A DNA stretch of 45,491 bases from GCA-2701705 sp964342155 (GCA_964342155.1 CAYFEQ010000008.1:1-45491); one strand, 5' to 3'. Counted from the first letter of the stretch, positions 1 through 7,514 are shown. The notes: a model not told the origin generated them from the letters alone. Numbers and translations: made by a program.

Positions 1-57
1 CACAAATTAAAGAAATTAATTTAAAGCTAGTTCAGCATTATATTCCTCTGCTAGTTA

Positions 58-84
58 CAACCCCCTCAGGGATTGAAGGGGTTG
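58..84. other. Small inverted repeat at the left end
   Basis: A 7-bp inverted repeat (caacccc / ggggttg) encloses a 13-nt loop just beyond the 3' end of the minus-strand gene at 98-436. It could fold at the end of that transcript. No run of T follows on the minus strand, so it is not a convincing intrinsic terminator. Nothing else is seen in positions 1-97. Confidence 0.3.
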
Positions 85-97
85 CTACTACGAACAT

Positions 98-436
98 TTA
101 CTCTATTTTATGGTCGGGTGGTAATTCACCACGTGCTTTTAGTTTTGCCTGAATGTATTTTGGCATCCAATTATATGGATTATCTTTTCCAAGATGCATT
201 GAACATTTTTTTCCATCAAAACCTTCCATTAGAATCGTAACATTCTCACCAGGTTTAGATTCATAGTCTTTATATTTTTTAAAAGTTGTATCAATTACTT
301 TTACTTTTCCTCTATAGGTTTTTCCAGTAACAAGTAACTGAATTTCACTTTTAACTCCCACCCAATCACCTTGTTTTATTTCATAAAAAACATTAGATAA
401 TTGATCAATAATGAAAGAAAATTGTTTTCTCATCAT
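98..436 (-). CDS. Hypothetical protein (112 aa)
   Basis: I do not recognise this protein. It is soluble-looking, with no signal peptide or membrane segment. The middle (about residues 30-75) alternates hydrophobic and charged residues, as in a small beta-barrel, and the C-terminus ends in a charged PPDHKIE tail. Two adjacent ATG codons (436 and 433) could start it. A ribosome binding site reading ggaggta on the minus strand (441-447) supports both, with slightly better spacing to the second. The start lies 32 nt inside the upstream minus-strand gene (405-791), so the two are very probably one translationally coupled operon. The strong ribosome binding site and the coupling make a real gene likely; the function is unknown. 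Confidence 0.7.
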   Translation of the reverse strand: MMRKQFSFIIDQLSNVFYEIKQGDWVGVKSEIQLLVTGKTYRGKVKVIDTTFKKYKDYESKPGENVTILMEGFDGKKCSMHLGKDNPYNWMPKYIQAKLKARGELPPDHKIE

Positions 437-791
437 TTTCTACCTCCAGTTTACAGTTATCACATTTATATTTGAGACCAACCAAACTGACAGATTTTGC
501 CAGTATCAATTCAAAGAGATCAGAATTAAGTCGTGAATGTATTTTTATCAAAAAACAATCATCCTTCTTTGATATATCGCATTGACCAATTTGAATTTTG
601 ATATTACAAAATATAGTTCTTAGCGCATTATTGATTTCTTGTTTAGGAATACTAGAAAAATTTTTAGATAATTTTCTAAATATTACTTTAGCAATGTGAT
701 TTTCTGTTCTGCGAGATCTTTTCGATGATAATGATAAGGTTTCATCAAAAAACAATTTCTCGTTTTCAGAGTGATGCAATATTTTTGCCAT
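405..791 (-). CDS. Hypothetical protein with a CxxC pair (128 aa)
   Basis: No family is recognised. The N-terminal third is basic and Ser-rich (about residues 20-45). The C-terminal part has a CDNC pair near residue 109, preceded by two more cysteines near residues 62 and 71, so a metal or redox site is possible but unproven. There is no membrane segment. The start is supported by an aaagaggag ribosome binding site on the minus strand about 7 nt upstream of ATG. It overlaps the next minus-strand gene (98-436) by 32 nt, so they are probably co-translated. The upstream 792-965 stretch holds inverted repeats that may act on this gene. Confidence 0.65.
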   Translation of the reverse strand: MAKILHHSENEKLFFDETLSLSSKRSRRTENHIAKVIFRKLSKNFSSIPKQEINNALRTIFCNIKIQIGQCDISKKDDCFLIKIHSRLNSDLFELILAKSVSLVGLKYKCDNCKLEVENDEKTIFFHY

Positions 792-965
792 TTTTTTCTC
801 CTCTTTAGTGTTTTACCTGATCGGTTTGGTCACAAGCTGAAGATCAACTACCAATAAAAAAACCATCTTGCTAGAGCATAGATGGTTTTACCGATCGCTT
901 TAGCTATTTTACGCCGGCAAGCTGATATCAAATCGGCGTGAGTTAATTAGAACAAAATCTATAAT
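792..965 (-). other. Structured intergenic region
   Basis: This 174-nt gap between two minus-strand genes carries several dyads: 7-bp arms at 819-825 and 890-896 (gatcggt / accgatc) that enclose the hairpin 859-889, a separate 6-bp stem at 911-916 and 934-939 (acgccg / cggcgt), and a repeated caagctga word at 832-839 and 918-925. The nested layout suggests a folded RNA leader for the gene at 405-791, or a terminator plus promoter. I do not recognise a known riboswitch core. Confidence 0.4.
857..889 (-). terminator. Intrinsic terminator of the hydroxylase gene
   Basis: A 10-bp inverted repeat (aaaaccatct / agatggtttt) with an 11-nt loop is followed on the minus strand by a T-rich run. It lies 3' of the minus-strand hydroxylase gene at 966-1760, where a Rho-independent terminator is expected. 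The loop contains a further tgct / agca pairing that would lengthen the stem. Confidence 0.6.
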
Positions 966-1760
966 CTATGTCAACTCATTCTGATCTCTAACGAATGGTC
1001 TTTTTAAATTTTCAAAAAGATTTAATTCTAGCCTTCTATTCTCCAAACCCATGTTAGATCTATCTATATCGTTAGAATCTATATAGGTAAAAAATACTCT
1101 ATCCCAGATTGTAAGAATTGAAGTATAGTTTGCATTTCTTGTTGTTTCTACAACAGTATGGTGATTTGTATGATATTTAGGTGTGACTATAAAATACATT
1201 AGCACATTATTAATCCTATCAGTTAATTTTAAATTTGAATGATGGAAATGGCTAGATGAAGTCAAAATAATTTTATAAAAAATATAAACTTCTAAAGGGG
1301 CACCTATTAATAAAATTAAAAATACATCATATACAAGAGATAAAAGCAGTTCTCCAAAATGAAATCTCAATGAGGTAGTAACATCTAAATGAGTATCTAA
1401 ATGGTGTATGGAGTGGAATCTCCATAAAAAAGGGATGGTATGATTGAATCTATGCCACCAATAATATGCAAAGTCAAAAAGCAAAACCCCTAATAGTACC
1501 TCTATAAAATAAAACTGGTCTATAGTATTTAGAAAACCAAACCCCTTTTCTTCAGTAAATAGAAGTACCGGAATAAGAAGTAATAATCTTGGTATATATA
1601 AAATAATGGAATTTAAGACAGCAAAAACTGTATGAAAAAACAATCTTTTAAATCTTGCGGTCTTCCAAACACGATTTGAATTGTAGTATTCAATAATGAA
1701 AATAATTATGAAAATTACAACAAAAAAAATTGTTTGAATATTGGGTAATGCTTCAATCAT
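966..1760 (-). CDS. Fatty acid hydroxylase / sterol desaturase superfamily protein
   Basis: This is a membrane-bound di-iron oxygenase of the fatty acid hydroxylase superfamily; the members hydroxylate or desaturate lipid chains in the membrane. The 264-aa protein has hydrophobic segments at about residues 8-25, 38-70 and 85-105. It then shows the His clusters that bind the two irons: WHRFNH and HSIHH (about 102-119), HFHH (about 172) and YHTNHH (about 196-201). These are the expected HxxxH, HxxHH and HxxHH patterns. The substrate cannot be read from the sequence. The gene stands alone on the minus strand with a terminator at 857-889. A ggga sequence lies very close to the ATG, so the ribosome binding site is not ideal. 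Confidence 0.85.
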   Translation of the reverse strand: MIEALPNIQTIFFVVIFIIIFIIEYYNSNRVWKTARFKRLFFHTVFAVLNSIILYIPRLLLLIPVLLFTEEKGFGFLNTIDQFYFIEVLLGVLLFDFAYYWWHRFNHTIPFLWRFHSIHHLDTHLDVTTSLRFHFGELLLSLVYDVFLILLIGAPLEVYIFYKIILTSSSHFHHSNLKLTDRINNVLMYFIVTPKYHTNHHTVVETTRNANYTSILTIWDRVFFTYIDSNDIDRSNMGLENRRLELNLFENLKRPFVRDQNELT

Positions 1761-1837
1761 TCTCCCATTATAGGCTAAAGATAGACGAAAGGCAGTAGAC
1801 TGCCTCTCATCTTATCAAATTGATTACTAAATATAAT

Positions 1838-3937
1838 TTAGAAATCTAAAATTAATGATCCCCAAATGCTTCTACCTGCTTCATCTACACGTGCAGCAGT
1901 AGAATCAATTTGGTTAGCAACATTAAGATGAGTTGCATATCTTTTATCAGTTATATTACTCATCCCCAATGCCAACCTCACATTTGGTGTTGGCTCAAAA
2001 CCAACATAAACATCATATACCGTATATCCAGGTGTTTTCCCCACATCAATAACTCTCGTATCAACGTTATCTTGAGTATCTGCAAACCTTACTCTCAATC
2101 CATAGTTAGTAGTAGTGGTTGTATAATCAAGGGTGAAATCTCCTGTTAACGGGGTTATTTGTGCTAACGGTCTATTTTGTGTTCTATCATCACCTCTAGT
2201 GTAATTAAGATTTAAAATAGCCGCAAAATTGGGGCTTAGAGCTTTTTTCAGAGATAGCTCATAGCCCCAAAGGCGCGCATTTATATTTTTATAAAGTCTA
2301 GTGTCATTAGTATCACTATCAAGTGTTTCATCAGTATTAGTTGAAACACGATAAGGAGTAATGTAATCACTTACGTTATTCGTATAGATTGTTCCGTCTA
2401 AATCAATATTATAAATATTTCCCTTATAACCAAATTCAAAGGTATTATGCTTTTCTGTTTTGATAGTAGGGTTACCTATATGTCTTCTTTGATATTTGGC
2501 TGCCATTGCCATAGAAGTTTTTGCATTGAAGAGCTCTGTAGCATCAGGGCTTCGAGCATTTCTACTAAATGAATAATAATATCTAGAGTTGTTACCTAAA
2601 GACTTTGAATAACGAATAAATCCACTTAGATTATCAAAATCTCTTTTACCTGCATTAACACCGTAATAGGTTGTGTACAAACTATTGGCTGTTACCTGCA
2701 ACATATGGTCACTTCCAGGATCATCAGCAGCTTTGGTTGCCTCAGCTTCAATCATATCGTAACGCAAGCCATATGTGAGTAAACTTGAAGAGCCAACATT
2801 CTTATCTTTTTCCATAAATAAGCCAAGTTTTTCAATTTCAACTCCAGGCCATAAGTATGTTAGATGATAATTCGTTCCACTTATCATCATATTTTGTTCA
2901 GCATCCCTTCTATTTTTTTCATAATCTATTCCAACTCTCATATCTTTACCTAAGGTACCTATAAGTCTTCCACCATAGGTGTCAGATGCTGCAGGAGTCT
3001 TCATTTTCATTTCGCTTCCACGTTCTGAAGTTGATCTTGCAGTGTAGTTATCCATTAGATGATCCATATCTGATTGGTAAACATCAAAGTTTAGTGTGTC
3101 CAAACCTAACATCGGAACAGCGGTGTGATATTTAAAACTATAGATATCTGTATAACTGTAAACAATATCCATCAAGAGTCCTGCGTACTCAACATTTTCT
3201 TGGGAATTATTATCATAGACAAATTCTACTTTGCTATTGTTATCAGTTCGCCACCCATAAACAAGCGCATAGTCATGAGTACGAAATCCTGTTTTTGGTT
3301 TTATGCCCGTACCAGTTTCATAATCATTGGCATCGCTGTAAGAGCCATTTAATCTAAAGAATGTTTTACCTAAACCAATTTGAACATCCCCAATACTAGT
3401 CATTGCTTCCGAATTACTATCAAATGTTTGTCCAATTTTATATTTATTTGGCTGGTAAGTTTCGCCTCCTTTATTTTTTGTAACCATAGGTAGAGGCTCT
3501 GTCACTCTATCAAAACTTACAACTCCACCGGAACCTCCAGGTCCAAACATAACACTTTGTGTACCTTTAATTACTGTGATGGTGTCATAATTTTCTATGT
3601 TTACATAAGTACTGGCTGGATCCATCTTTGATGAGCATGCCCCATAAACCATAGCGCCATCAAGTAGGGTATTTAATCTTTGATCACTTTGACCTCTAAT
3701 TACGGCATCTAGCCCATGCCCACCCCTTCTAATGGTGTTGACTCCATTTATATTTCTTAATAAGTCTCCACCATCAATTGCATTTTTAGTATTTATTGAT
3801 TCTATTGCTTCATTCTTGATAAGAGCATTGTCCATTACAGGGCTACTTATTTTGATATCAGTTAACTCCTCTGTATTTGCAACATTTATTACAAAGAGAA
3901 GAAAAACTGATGATAATATTTTTATATTCGTTTTCAC
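1838..3937 (-). CDS. oprC: TonB-dependent copper receptor (OprC/NosA family)
   Basis: This is an outer-membrane gated beta-barrel for TonB-driven uptake. The 699-aa protein has a signal peptide (about residues 1-22), a plug domain (about 40-150) and a C-terminal barrel ending in a terminal Phe (ILDF). The plug contains YGACSSKMDP: the CxxxM pair (C101, M105) and following D-P match the copper receptors typified by Pseudomonas OprC. A DHLMDNY stretch supplies HxM (H293, M295), the second half of the OprC copper site. Translation starts at GTG (3937-3935), backed by a strong taggaggta ribosome binding site. The small DUF2946-like gene at 3985-4332 lies directly upstream in the same direction, so they form an operon. 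Copper as substrate is inferred from the conserved ligands. Confidence 0.88.
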   Translation of the reverse strand: MKTNIKILSSVFLLFVINVANTEELTDIKISSPVMDNALIKNEAIESINTKNAIDGGDLLRNINGVNTIRRGGHGLDAVIRGQSDQRLNTLLDGAMVYGACSSKMDPASTYVNIENYDTITVIKGTQSVMFGPGGSGGVVSFDRVTEPLPMVTKNKGGETYQPNKYKIGQTFDSNSEAMTSIGDVQIGLGKTFFRLNGSYSDANDYETGTGIKPKTGFRTHDYALVYGWRTDNNSKVEFVYDNNSQENVEYAGLLMDIVYSYTDIYSFKYHTAVPMLGLDTLNFDVYQSDMDHLMDNYTARSTSERGSEMKMKTPAASDTYGGRLIGTLGKDMRVGIDYEKNRRDAEQNMMISGTNYHLTYLWPGVEIEKLGLFMEKDKNVGSSSLLTYGLRYDMIEAEATKAADDPGSDHMLQVTANSLYTTYYGVNAGKRDFDNLSGFIRYSKSLGNNSRYYYSFSRNARSPDATELFNAKTSMAMAAKYQRRHIGNPTIKTEKHNTFEFGYKGNIYNIDLDGTIYTNNVSDYITPYRVSTNTDETLDSDTNDTRLYKNINARLWGYELSLKKALSPNFAAILNLNYTRGDDRTQNRPLAQITPLTGDFTLDYTTTTTNYGLRVRFADTQDNVDTRVIDVGKTPGYTVYDVYVGFEPTPNVRLALGMSNITDKRYATHLNVANQIDSTAARVDEAGRSIWGSLILDF

Positions 3938-3984
3938 GAGGTACCTCCTAATTAAAAAATTTGTGAAATATTAAATAAACTTTT

Positions 3985-4332
3985 TTATAAAAGTTTAGAT
4001 GGAGGTGATCTTGAAGAAACTAAAGATAAAAATTTGAAATATGGTTGTTTTAATTTTTGAGCGATAGTATATATCATTTTCGTTGATACATTATCAGCAA
4101 CATTATTTATAATTAAATCATTATCATCAGCAAACAAATCACAAACATTGCAGTGACCTGACTCATTATCGGAATTTCTATCAAAATGTAATTTACAAAT
4201 TGCAAATTTTTGATTAGATAGAGAATGATTAGCTAAAGATTCTTTTTGATATACAGAATCTTGGCTGATAGATAGACTTAATGCACTAACAGGTTGTGCA
4301 ATTAAAGATAAAATTATTAATATTCTTATCAT
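3985..4332 (-). CDS. Small exported Cys-rich protein, DUF2946-like
   Basis: This 115-aa protein has an N-terminal signal peptide (about residues 1-18), a short mature region with a cysteine near residue 46 and a GHCNVC motif near residues 58-63, a weakly hydrophobic stretch, and a terminal SRSPPSKLL. A HCxxC centre and a C-terminal R-x-P-P tail are typical of small DUF2946 proteins, which often sit next to copper TonB receptors. That pairing is what is seen here, because the copper receptor at 1838-3937 follows 47 nt downstream. A ggggg ribosome binding site precedes the ATG. Its molecular role is not established; metal binding at the periplasmic face is an inference. Confidence 0.65.
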   Translation of the reverse strand: MIRILIILSLIAQPVSALSLSISQDSVYQKESLANHSLSNQKFAICKLHFDRNSDNESGHCNVCDLFADDNDLIINNVADNVSTKMIYTIAQKLKQPYFKFLSLVSSRSPPSKLL

Positions 4333-4438
4333 TATCCCCCCAACGCAATATATTATTATTATTTTTAAAAAAAGTCTATACTATGTGTATATTCTAACTA
4401 GGGAGGTTAGGTTACCCTAAAGAAGTTAAGGTATATTT
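4333..4438. promoter_or_regulatory. Divergent promoter region with a TAGGG-N11-CCCTA dyad
   Basis: This 106-bp AT-rich gap separates the copper receptor operon (minus) from the pyruvate-kinase-like gene (plus). It contains a 5-bp dyad, tagggg-type arms at 4399-4403 and 4415-4419 (taggg / cccta), the only GC-rich island in the gap, placed where a regulator could control both directions. tatac-like boxes occur around 4376-4392. No known operator (for example a CueR box) is recognised. Confidence 0.35.
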
Positions 4439-5206
4439 ATGGAAGAAAGACATCGATTAAGCCTTATAATAGCAACGCTAGGACCATCAACAGATGATCC
4501 TCAAGAGCTCAAAACCATGATTATTGCTGGAATAGCTAGACAGTGGACTGATGGAGTTGATATAGCACGAATTCTTCACAGTGATGGAGAATCTGTTTCA
4601 AAAGATAGGGCTGAAAAATTTAGAGAAGAATCAGAAAAGAGAAAATGTAACACTTCTATTTATTTAGATACGGATGATAAAAATCTTCAAAACTTTACAA
4701 AATATCTGGATTTTGCAAAAGAACTGCAACCAGAATATATTTCTATCTTTAAGAAAAGTGGTTTAGATAAAATTAAAGAAGCAAAATCAGCAGGATTTTC
4801 CAAAACTAAAATAGGGGTTAGATATGAAGAAGATGATTCCACAGATGACATTGAAAGTTTTTTAAAAGAAGCTGATTTCGTAATGCTTGAGTTGGACTCA
4901 AAAAAAATAGCTGATGAAAAACTAGTTATCAAATCTAAAGAAAATAATTGTGAACCAATCTACTTAGCTCGAATACCAACATTGATGAAGGGTCAGGTTC
5001 AATCAAGGGATGAAAATTTTGAAATAGGTCATACTTTAGAATTAGGCTTTGATCTTGTGGCACTATATCAAGAGACTGCTCATGGACCCTACCCAGCAAG
5101 ATCTGTGAAATGTATAGATGAAATAGCAGTTGAATCAGAAAAGTTAAGAATGAATCCATTTGGAGATTTTTTTGATAAAATATTTAGTATTTTCAAAAAG
5201 AAATAA
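4439..5206 (+). CDS. Pyruvate-kinase-like protein, probably catalytically inactive
   Basis: This 255-aa protein looks like a pyruvate kinase reduced to its barrel domain. Residues 8-17 (LIIATLGPST) match the family's first strand. D41-E51 (DIARILHSDGE) matches the ARINFSHGE loop. Residues 75-79 (YLDTD) match ALDTKG. Residues 198-222 (ELGFDLVALYQETAHGPYPARSV) match the family segment ending SGETAKGxYPxEAV. Several catalytic positions are changed: the Asn of RINFS is Leu, the KGPEIR block is gone, the catalytic Lys region reads GVRYEE, and the metal-binding RGD after the FVML strand is LDS. The lid (B) and C-terminal allosteric domains are absent (255 versus about 470 aa). The role is unknown: a regulatory or scaffold function, or a relict. 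It is divergently transcribed from the copper operon. Confidence 0.6.
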   Translation: MEERHRLSLIIATLGPSTDDPQELKTMIIAGIARQWTDGVDIARILHSDGESVSKDRAEKFREESEKRKCNTSIYLDTDDKNLQNFTKYLDFAKELQPEYISIFKKSGLDKIKEAKSAGFSKTKIGVRYEEDDSTDDIESFLKEADFVMLELDSKKIADEKLVIKSKENNCEPIYLARIPTLMKGQVQSRDENFEIGHTLELGFDLVALYQETAHGPYPARSVKCIDEIAVESEKLRMNPFGDFFDKIFSIFKKK

Positions 5207-5242
5207 AAATTAATATACCAATGATTTGACAGGGAGTGACAA

Positions 5243-5686
5243 ATTAATCATCACAAACAAAATAATATCTTTTTACCTGAACTAACTCCTAAAGAAATGT
5301 TAGAAGCTGGTATTTTTGGTGGTCATTATTTCAAAGGTGATATCTCAGAATATCCAAAAAATTGGTTCAAAAAAGCTAAAATTAATGATTTAGAATTTGA
5401 TGTTAATCTTAATTACTTTAAAGTTAAGTCCGGTTTGACTATGAAGGAATGGATAGAGAAAGGTTGGATTTTCTCTGAAGATCCATTAGGTTGGTTCCAA
5501 TGGTATTGTAGGTATTTTATGGGCAGAAGGTTGCCAAAAATTGATCATCTACAAATAATGAGATGGAAAGCTTATGGGGCTAGACATAAAGGCGCTATAT
5601 ATAAAAATTGCAAAAAAAACGATATGCAATGCAGAATAAGACAAAGACAAGCATTGCTCCAATGGGCTTATAATCCTTTTTTTTGA
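5243..5686 (+). CDS. Conserved hypothetical protein, probable ATT start
   Basis: This small basic, Trp-rich protein has a WFQWYCRYFMGRR core and a C-terminal RQRQALLQWAY motif; I believe it belongs to a widespread uncharacterised family whose N-terminus reads LTPKEMLE-x-G-x-FGG-x-Y. The first in-frame ATG (5297) falls inside that conserved stretch, so translation must begin earlier. The open frame extends back to a TGA at 5237-5239 with no ATG, GTG or TTG. A gggag ribosome binding site (5232-5236) sits 6 nt before an in-frame ATT at 5243, giving 147 aa beginning MNHHKQNNIFLPELTPKE. I therefore place the start at ATT. If a standard start is required, the minimal protein is 129 aa from 5297. 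Function unknown. Confidence 0.65.
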   Translation: MNHHKQNNIFLPELTPKEMLEAGIFGGHYFKGDISEYPKNWFKKAKINDLEFDVNLNYFKVKSGLTMKEWIEKGWIFSEDPLGWFQWYCRYFMGRRLPKIDHLQIMRWKAYGARHKGAIYKNCKKNDMQCRIRQRQALLQWAYNPFF

Positions 5687-5698
5687 TTTTGAATTAGA

Positions 5699-6037
5699 TT
5701 AGCCAGGAGGCCAACCAAAAACTCTTCCTGCTAAAATGTGAATGTGTATATGAAAAACAGTCTGACCCGCCTCACTTCCATTATTAATAACTAATCTATA
5801 ATGCTCAATATTTTTTTCCTCTGCAATTTTTTTTGCAACAAATAATAAATGACCTAATATATTTTGATCATCCTCGGTTGAATCACTAAGTTTTGAGATT
5901 TCTTTTTTAGGTATGACCAAGATGTGTGTTGGAGCCTGAGGGCTTATATCATTAAATGCTAATGACAAATCATCTTCATAAACTATTTCTGCTGGGATTT
6001 CTCTATTTATAATTTTTGAAAAAATAGTGCCGCTCAT
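5699..6037 (-). CDS. hinT: HIT family purine nucleoside phosphoramidase (HinT)
   Basis: HinT hydrolyses AMP-lysine-type phosphoramidates and related adenylates in the cytosol. The 112-aa protein is full length and carries the HIT signature HIHIHIL near residues 96-102 (H-x-H-x-H). It also has the family N-terminus TIFSKIINREIPAEIVYEDD and the APTHILVIPK stretch. The start ATG overlaps the stop of the upstream 76-aa gene by 4 nt (6034-6037), so it is translated as part of the minus-strand cluster with bcp. Confidence 0.93.
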   Translation of the reverse strand: MSGTIFSKIINREIPAEIVYEDDLSLAFNDISPQAPTHILVIPKKEISKLSDSTEDDQNILGHLLFVAKKIAEEKNIEHYRLVINNGSEAGQTVFHIHIHILAGRVFGWPPG

Positions 6038-6264
6038 TTTTTACGCTCATAGGGGTTATTCATAAATTCAGTTTTTAATTTTTCAATTTCAGAATGAGGC
6101 ATTGCGCCAGTATCGCTATTAGCATTATTTAATTCTTGGTCAATGAGCCTTTTTAGTAATTCATTATTTTTCTTTTGAAGTTTAATGAACATTCTAAAGA
6201 ATATAAGACCATTAAGTAGTGTTACTAAAATCATTATAAAAAGAAAAGTTTCAACCAGAGTCAT
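6034..6264 (-). CDS. Small single-pass membrane protein (76 aa)
   Basis: No family is recognised. One hydrophobic segment (about residues 5-27) is followed by a basic stretch and a charged, soluble tail likely to be helical (about 29-50), ending in NPYERKK. This suggests an inner-membrane protein with a cytoplasmic tail. It sits between bcp (gap of 1 nt) and hinT (4-nt overlap), so it is certainly co-transcribed with them. Its tight operon position supports it as a real gene despite its size. Confidence 0.65.
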   Translation of the reverse strand: MTLVETFLFIMILVTLLNGLIFFRMFIKLQKKNNELLKRLIDQELNNANSDTGAMPHSEIEKLKTEFMNNPYERKK

Positions 6265-6265
6265 T

Positions 6266-6736
6266 TTAAACCAGCTCCTTAATTTTACCTATAACTTCAG
6301 TTACATGGTCTTTTACTTTAACATTACGCCATTGAAATAAAATTACCCCTTTTTTATTCAATAGAAAAGTACTGCGATCAACTCCCATATATTTTCTCCC
6401 ATATAGGCTTTTTTCTTTTATTACATCAAAAAGATTACAAATCTTTTCAGTTTCATCAGAGATGAGTGGAAACTTAAATTTATGTTTTGCAATAAATTTA
6501 TCATGCGATTTCAATGAGTCTCTAGAAACCCCAACTAACTCACAATTTAATTTCTTTATTTTAGAGAGATTAGAATTAAATTCTATACTTTCTGTTGTGC
6601 AGCCTGGGGTCATGTCTCTTGGATAGAAATATATAACAAGATTTTTCTTCAAGAAGTCTGATAATTTTATCTTTTTTGTATCTGTACATTCTATTTTGCA
6701 ATCTCTAATTTTTTTTCCAATATCAACTTTTGCCAT
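6266..6736 (-). CDS. bcp: Thioredoxin-dependent peroxiredoxin (Bcp/PrxQ)
   Basis: This is a thiol peroxidase that reduces hydroperoxides with electrons from thioredoxin. The 156-aa protein has the AhpC/TSA fold with the active site PGCTTES near residues 44-50 (peroxidatic Cys in PxxxTxxC-type context YFYPRDMTPGCT). A second Cys that would be the resolving residue in some Bcp proteins (CTTES plus 5) is absent, so it may act as a 1-Cys enzyme. It is the first gene of a run bcp, 76-aa membrane protein, hinT, with a YcaR-like gene just upstream on the same strand. Confidence 0.92.
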   Translation of the reverse strand: MAKVDIGKKIRDCKIECTDTKKIKLSDFLKKNLVIYFYPRDMTPGCTTESIEFNSNLSKIKKLNCELVGVSRDSLKSHDKFIAKHKFKFPLISDETEKICNLFDVIKEKSLYGRKYMGVDRSTFLLNKKGVILFQWRNVKVKDHVTEVIGKIKELV

Positions 6737-6740
6737 TTTC

Positions 6741-6920
6741 TTAATTTATCTCTTCTTCTTTTAATTTTCGTGCTCTATCTACTAACATTATTGGGATATC
6801 ATTTTCAATAGGATAAGCTAGCATGGATTCATGACAGAACAATTCATTTGTAGTCTCATTGTAGACTAATTTCCCATGAGATTTAGGGCAGATTAAAATA
6901 TCTAGTAAAAACTTATTCAT
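6741..6920 (-). CDS. YcaR / Trm112-like small protein (UPF0434 family)
   Basis: This is a 59-aa reading frame shorter than most automated cutoffs. It starts MNKFLLDILICPKSHGKL and continues to the typical LAYPIENDIPIML signature before the stop, which is the pattern of the UPF0434/YcaR family (Trm112-like fold). The first half of the zinc-ribbon motif is CPK rather than CPxC, and one further Cys occurs in LFCHES, so zinc binding may be weak or lost. The function in this family is not settled; Trm112 homologues activate methyltransferases. It lies 4 nt upstream of bcp on the same strand. Confidence 0.85.
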   Translation of the reverse strand: MNKFLLDILICPKSHGKLVYNETTNELFCHESMLAYPIENDIPIMLVDRARKLKEEEIN

Positions 6921-6975
6921 TTAGAAAATTATATTATAAATAATTTGATTAAAAATAATTTATTTACATGGTATC

Positions 6976-7506
6976 ATGCAGCAGATGAAAAGAAATTATT
7001 TTTATATCTTATTATTTTTAATTATCCTACCAATCAATGGCGTATATCCGTTTATGAGTGGCGTTAGCCCAGAAAAGGATGGGGGTTCGGACTTGCATAT
7101 AATGGAAGGCAAGATACTCCAAGGACCACCTAATATCGCTATTAATGCTGGTTATGGGGTATTGAAGAATATGACAGATGAAGATATTACATTGATACGT
7201 TTAACCAGTCCGGTTTTTGATGAAGTTCAGTTGCATGATATGGAATATTCCAGTGATGGAAAAGCAAAAATGGTAGAGATTAAAGATCCCTTAATTCCTG
7301 CAAAAGGTGTGATGGAGCTTCAACATGGTGGCAAACATCTGATGCTTATTAATAGAAGGCGTGATTTAAAAGTCGGTGAAATTGTTAAAATTATGGTAGA
7401 GTCTGACAAGTCTAAACGTTACATGCTCGAACTTAAAGTTATTGATCCTCGGCATAAAGCTGAAGATAAGTCTCATCATGGTCATGATGGAATGCATTCA
7501 CATTAG
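6976..7506 (+). CDS. PCu(A)C-type periplasmic copper chaperone
   Basis: This protein binds Cu(I) in the periplasm and typically delivers it to the Cu(A) centre of cytochrome oxidase or buffers it. The 176-aa protein has an N-terminal membrane/signal segment (about residues 7-26). The domain then shows the expected ligands: HDM (H87, M89), M99 and, 21 residues later, HLM (H121, M123), which is the usual M-x21-HxM spacing. The C-terminus is His-rich (HHGHDGMHSH), a further likely metal site. No ribosome binding site precedes ATG 6976. An extended -10-like tggtatcat overlaps it at 6970-6977, so the in-frame ATG at 6985 could be the true start of a near-leaderless message. Confidence 0.88.
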   Translation: MQQMKRNYFYILLFLIILPINGVYPFMSGVSPEKDGGSDLHIMEGKILQGPPNIAINAGYGVLKNMTDEDITLIRLTSPVFDEVQLHDMEYSSDGKAKMVEIKDPLIPAKGVMELQHGGKHLMLINRRRDLKVGEIVKIMVESDKSKRYMLELKVIDPRHKAEDKSHHGHDGMHSH

Positions 7507-7514
7507 GAAATTGA

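Noticed and set aside
55..90. cctcagggattgaa near the left end resembles the 3' part of a CRISPR repeat
   Set aside because: The motif is single-copy, with no second repeat or spacer within the window, so no array is supported.
117..137. ggtggtaattcaccac dyad near the end of the first gene
   Set aside because: It falls within a coding region and has no run of T; probably chance.
3977..3996. aaactttt-ttat-aaaagttt hairpin as a terminator between the DUF2946-like gene and the receptor
   Set aside because: The stem is all A-T apart from one pair, overlaps the stop codon and lacks a T run, and the two genes look like an operon.
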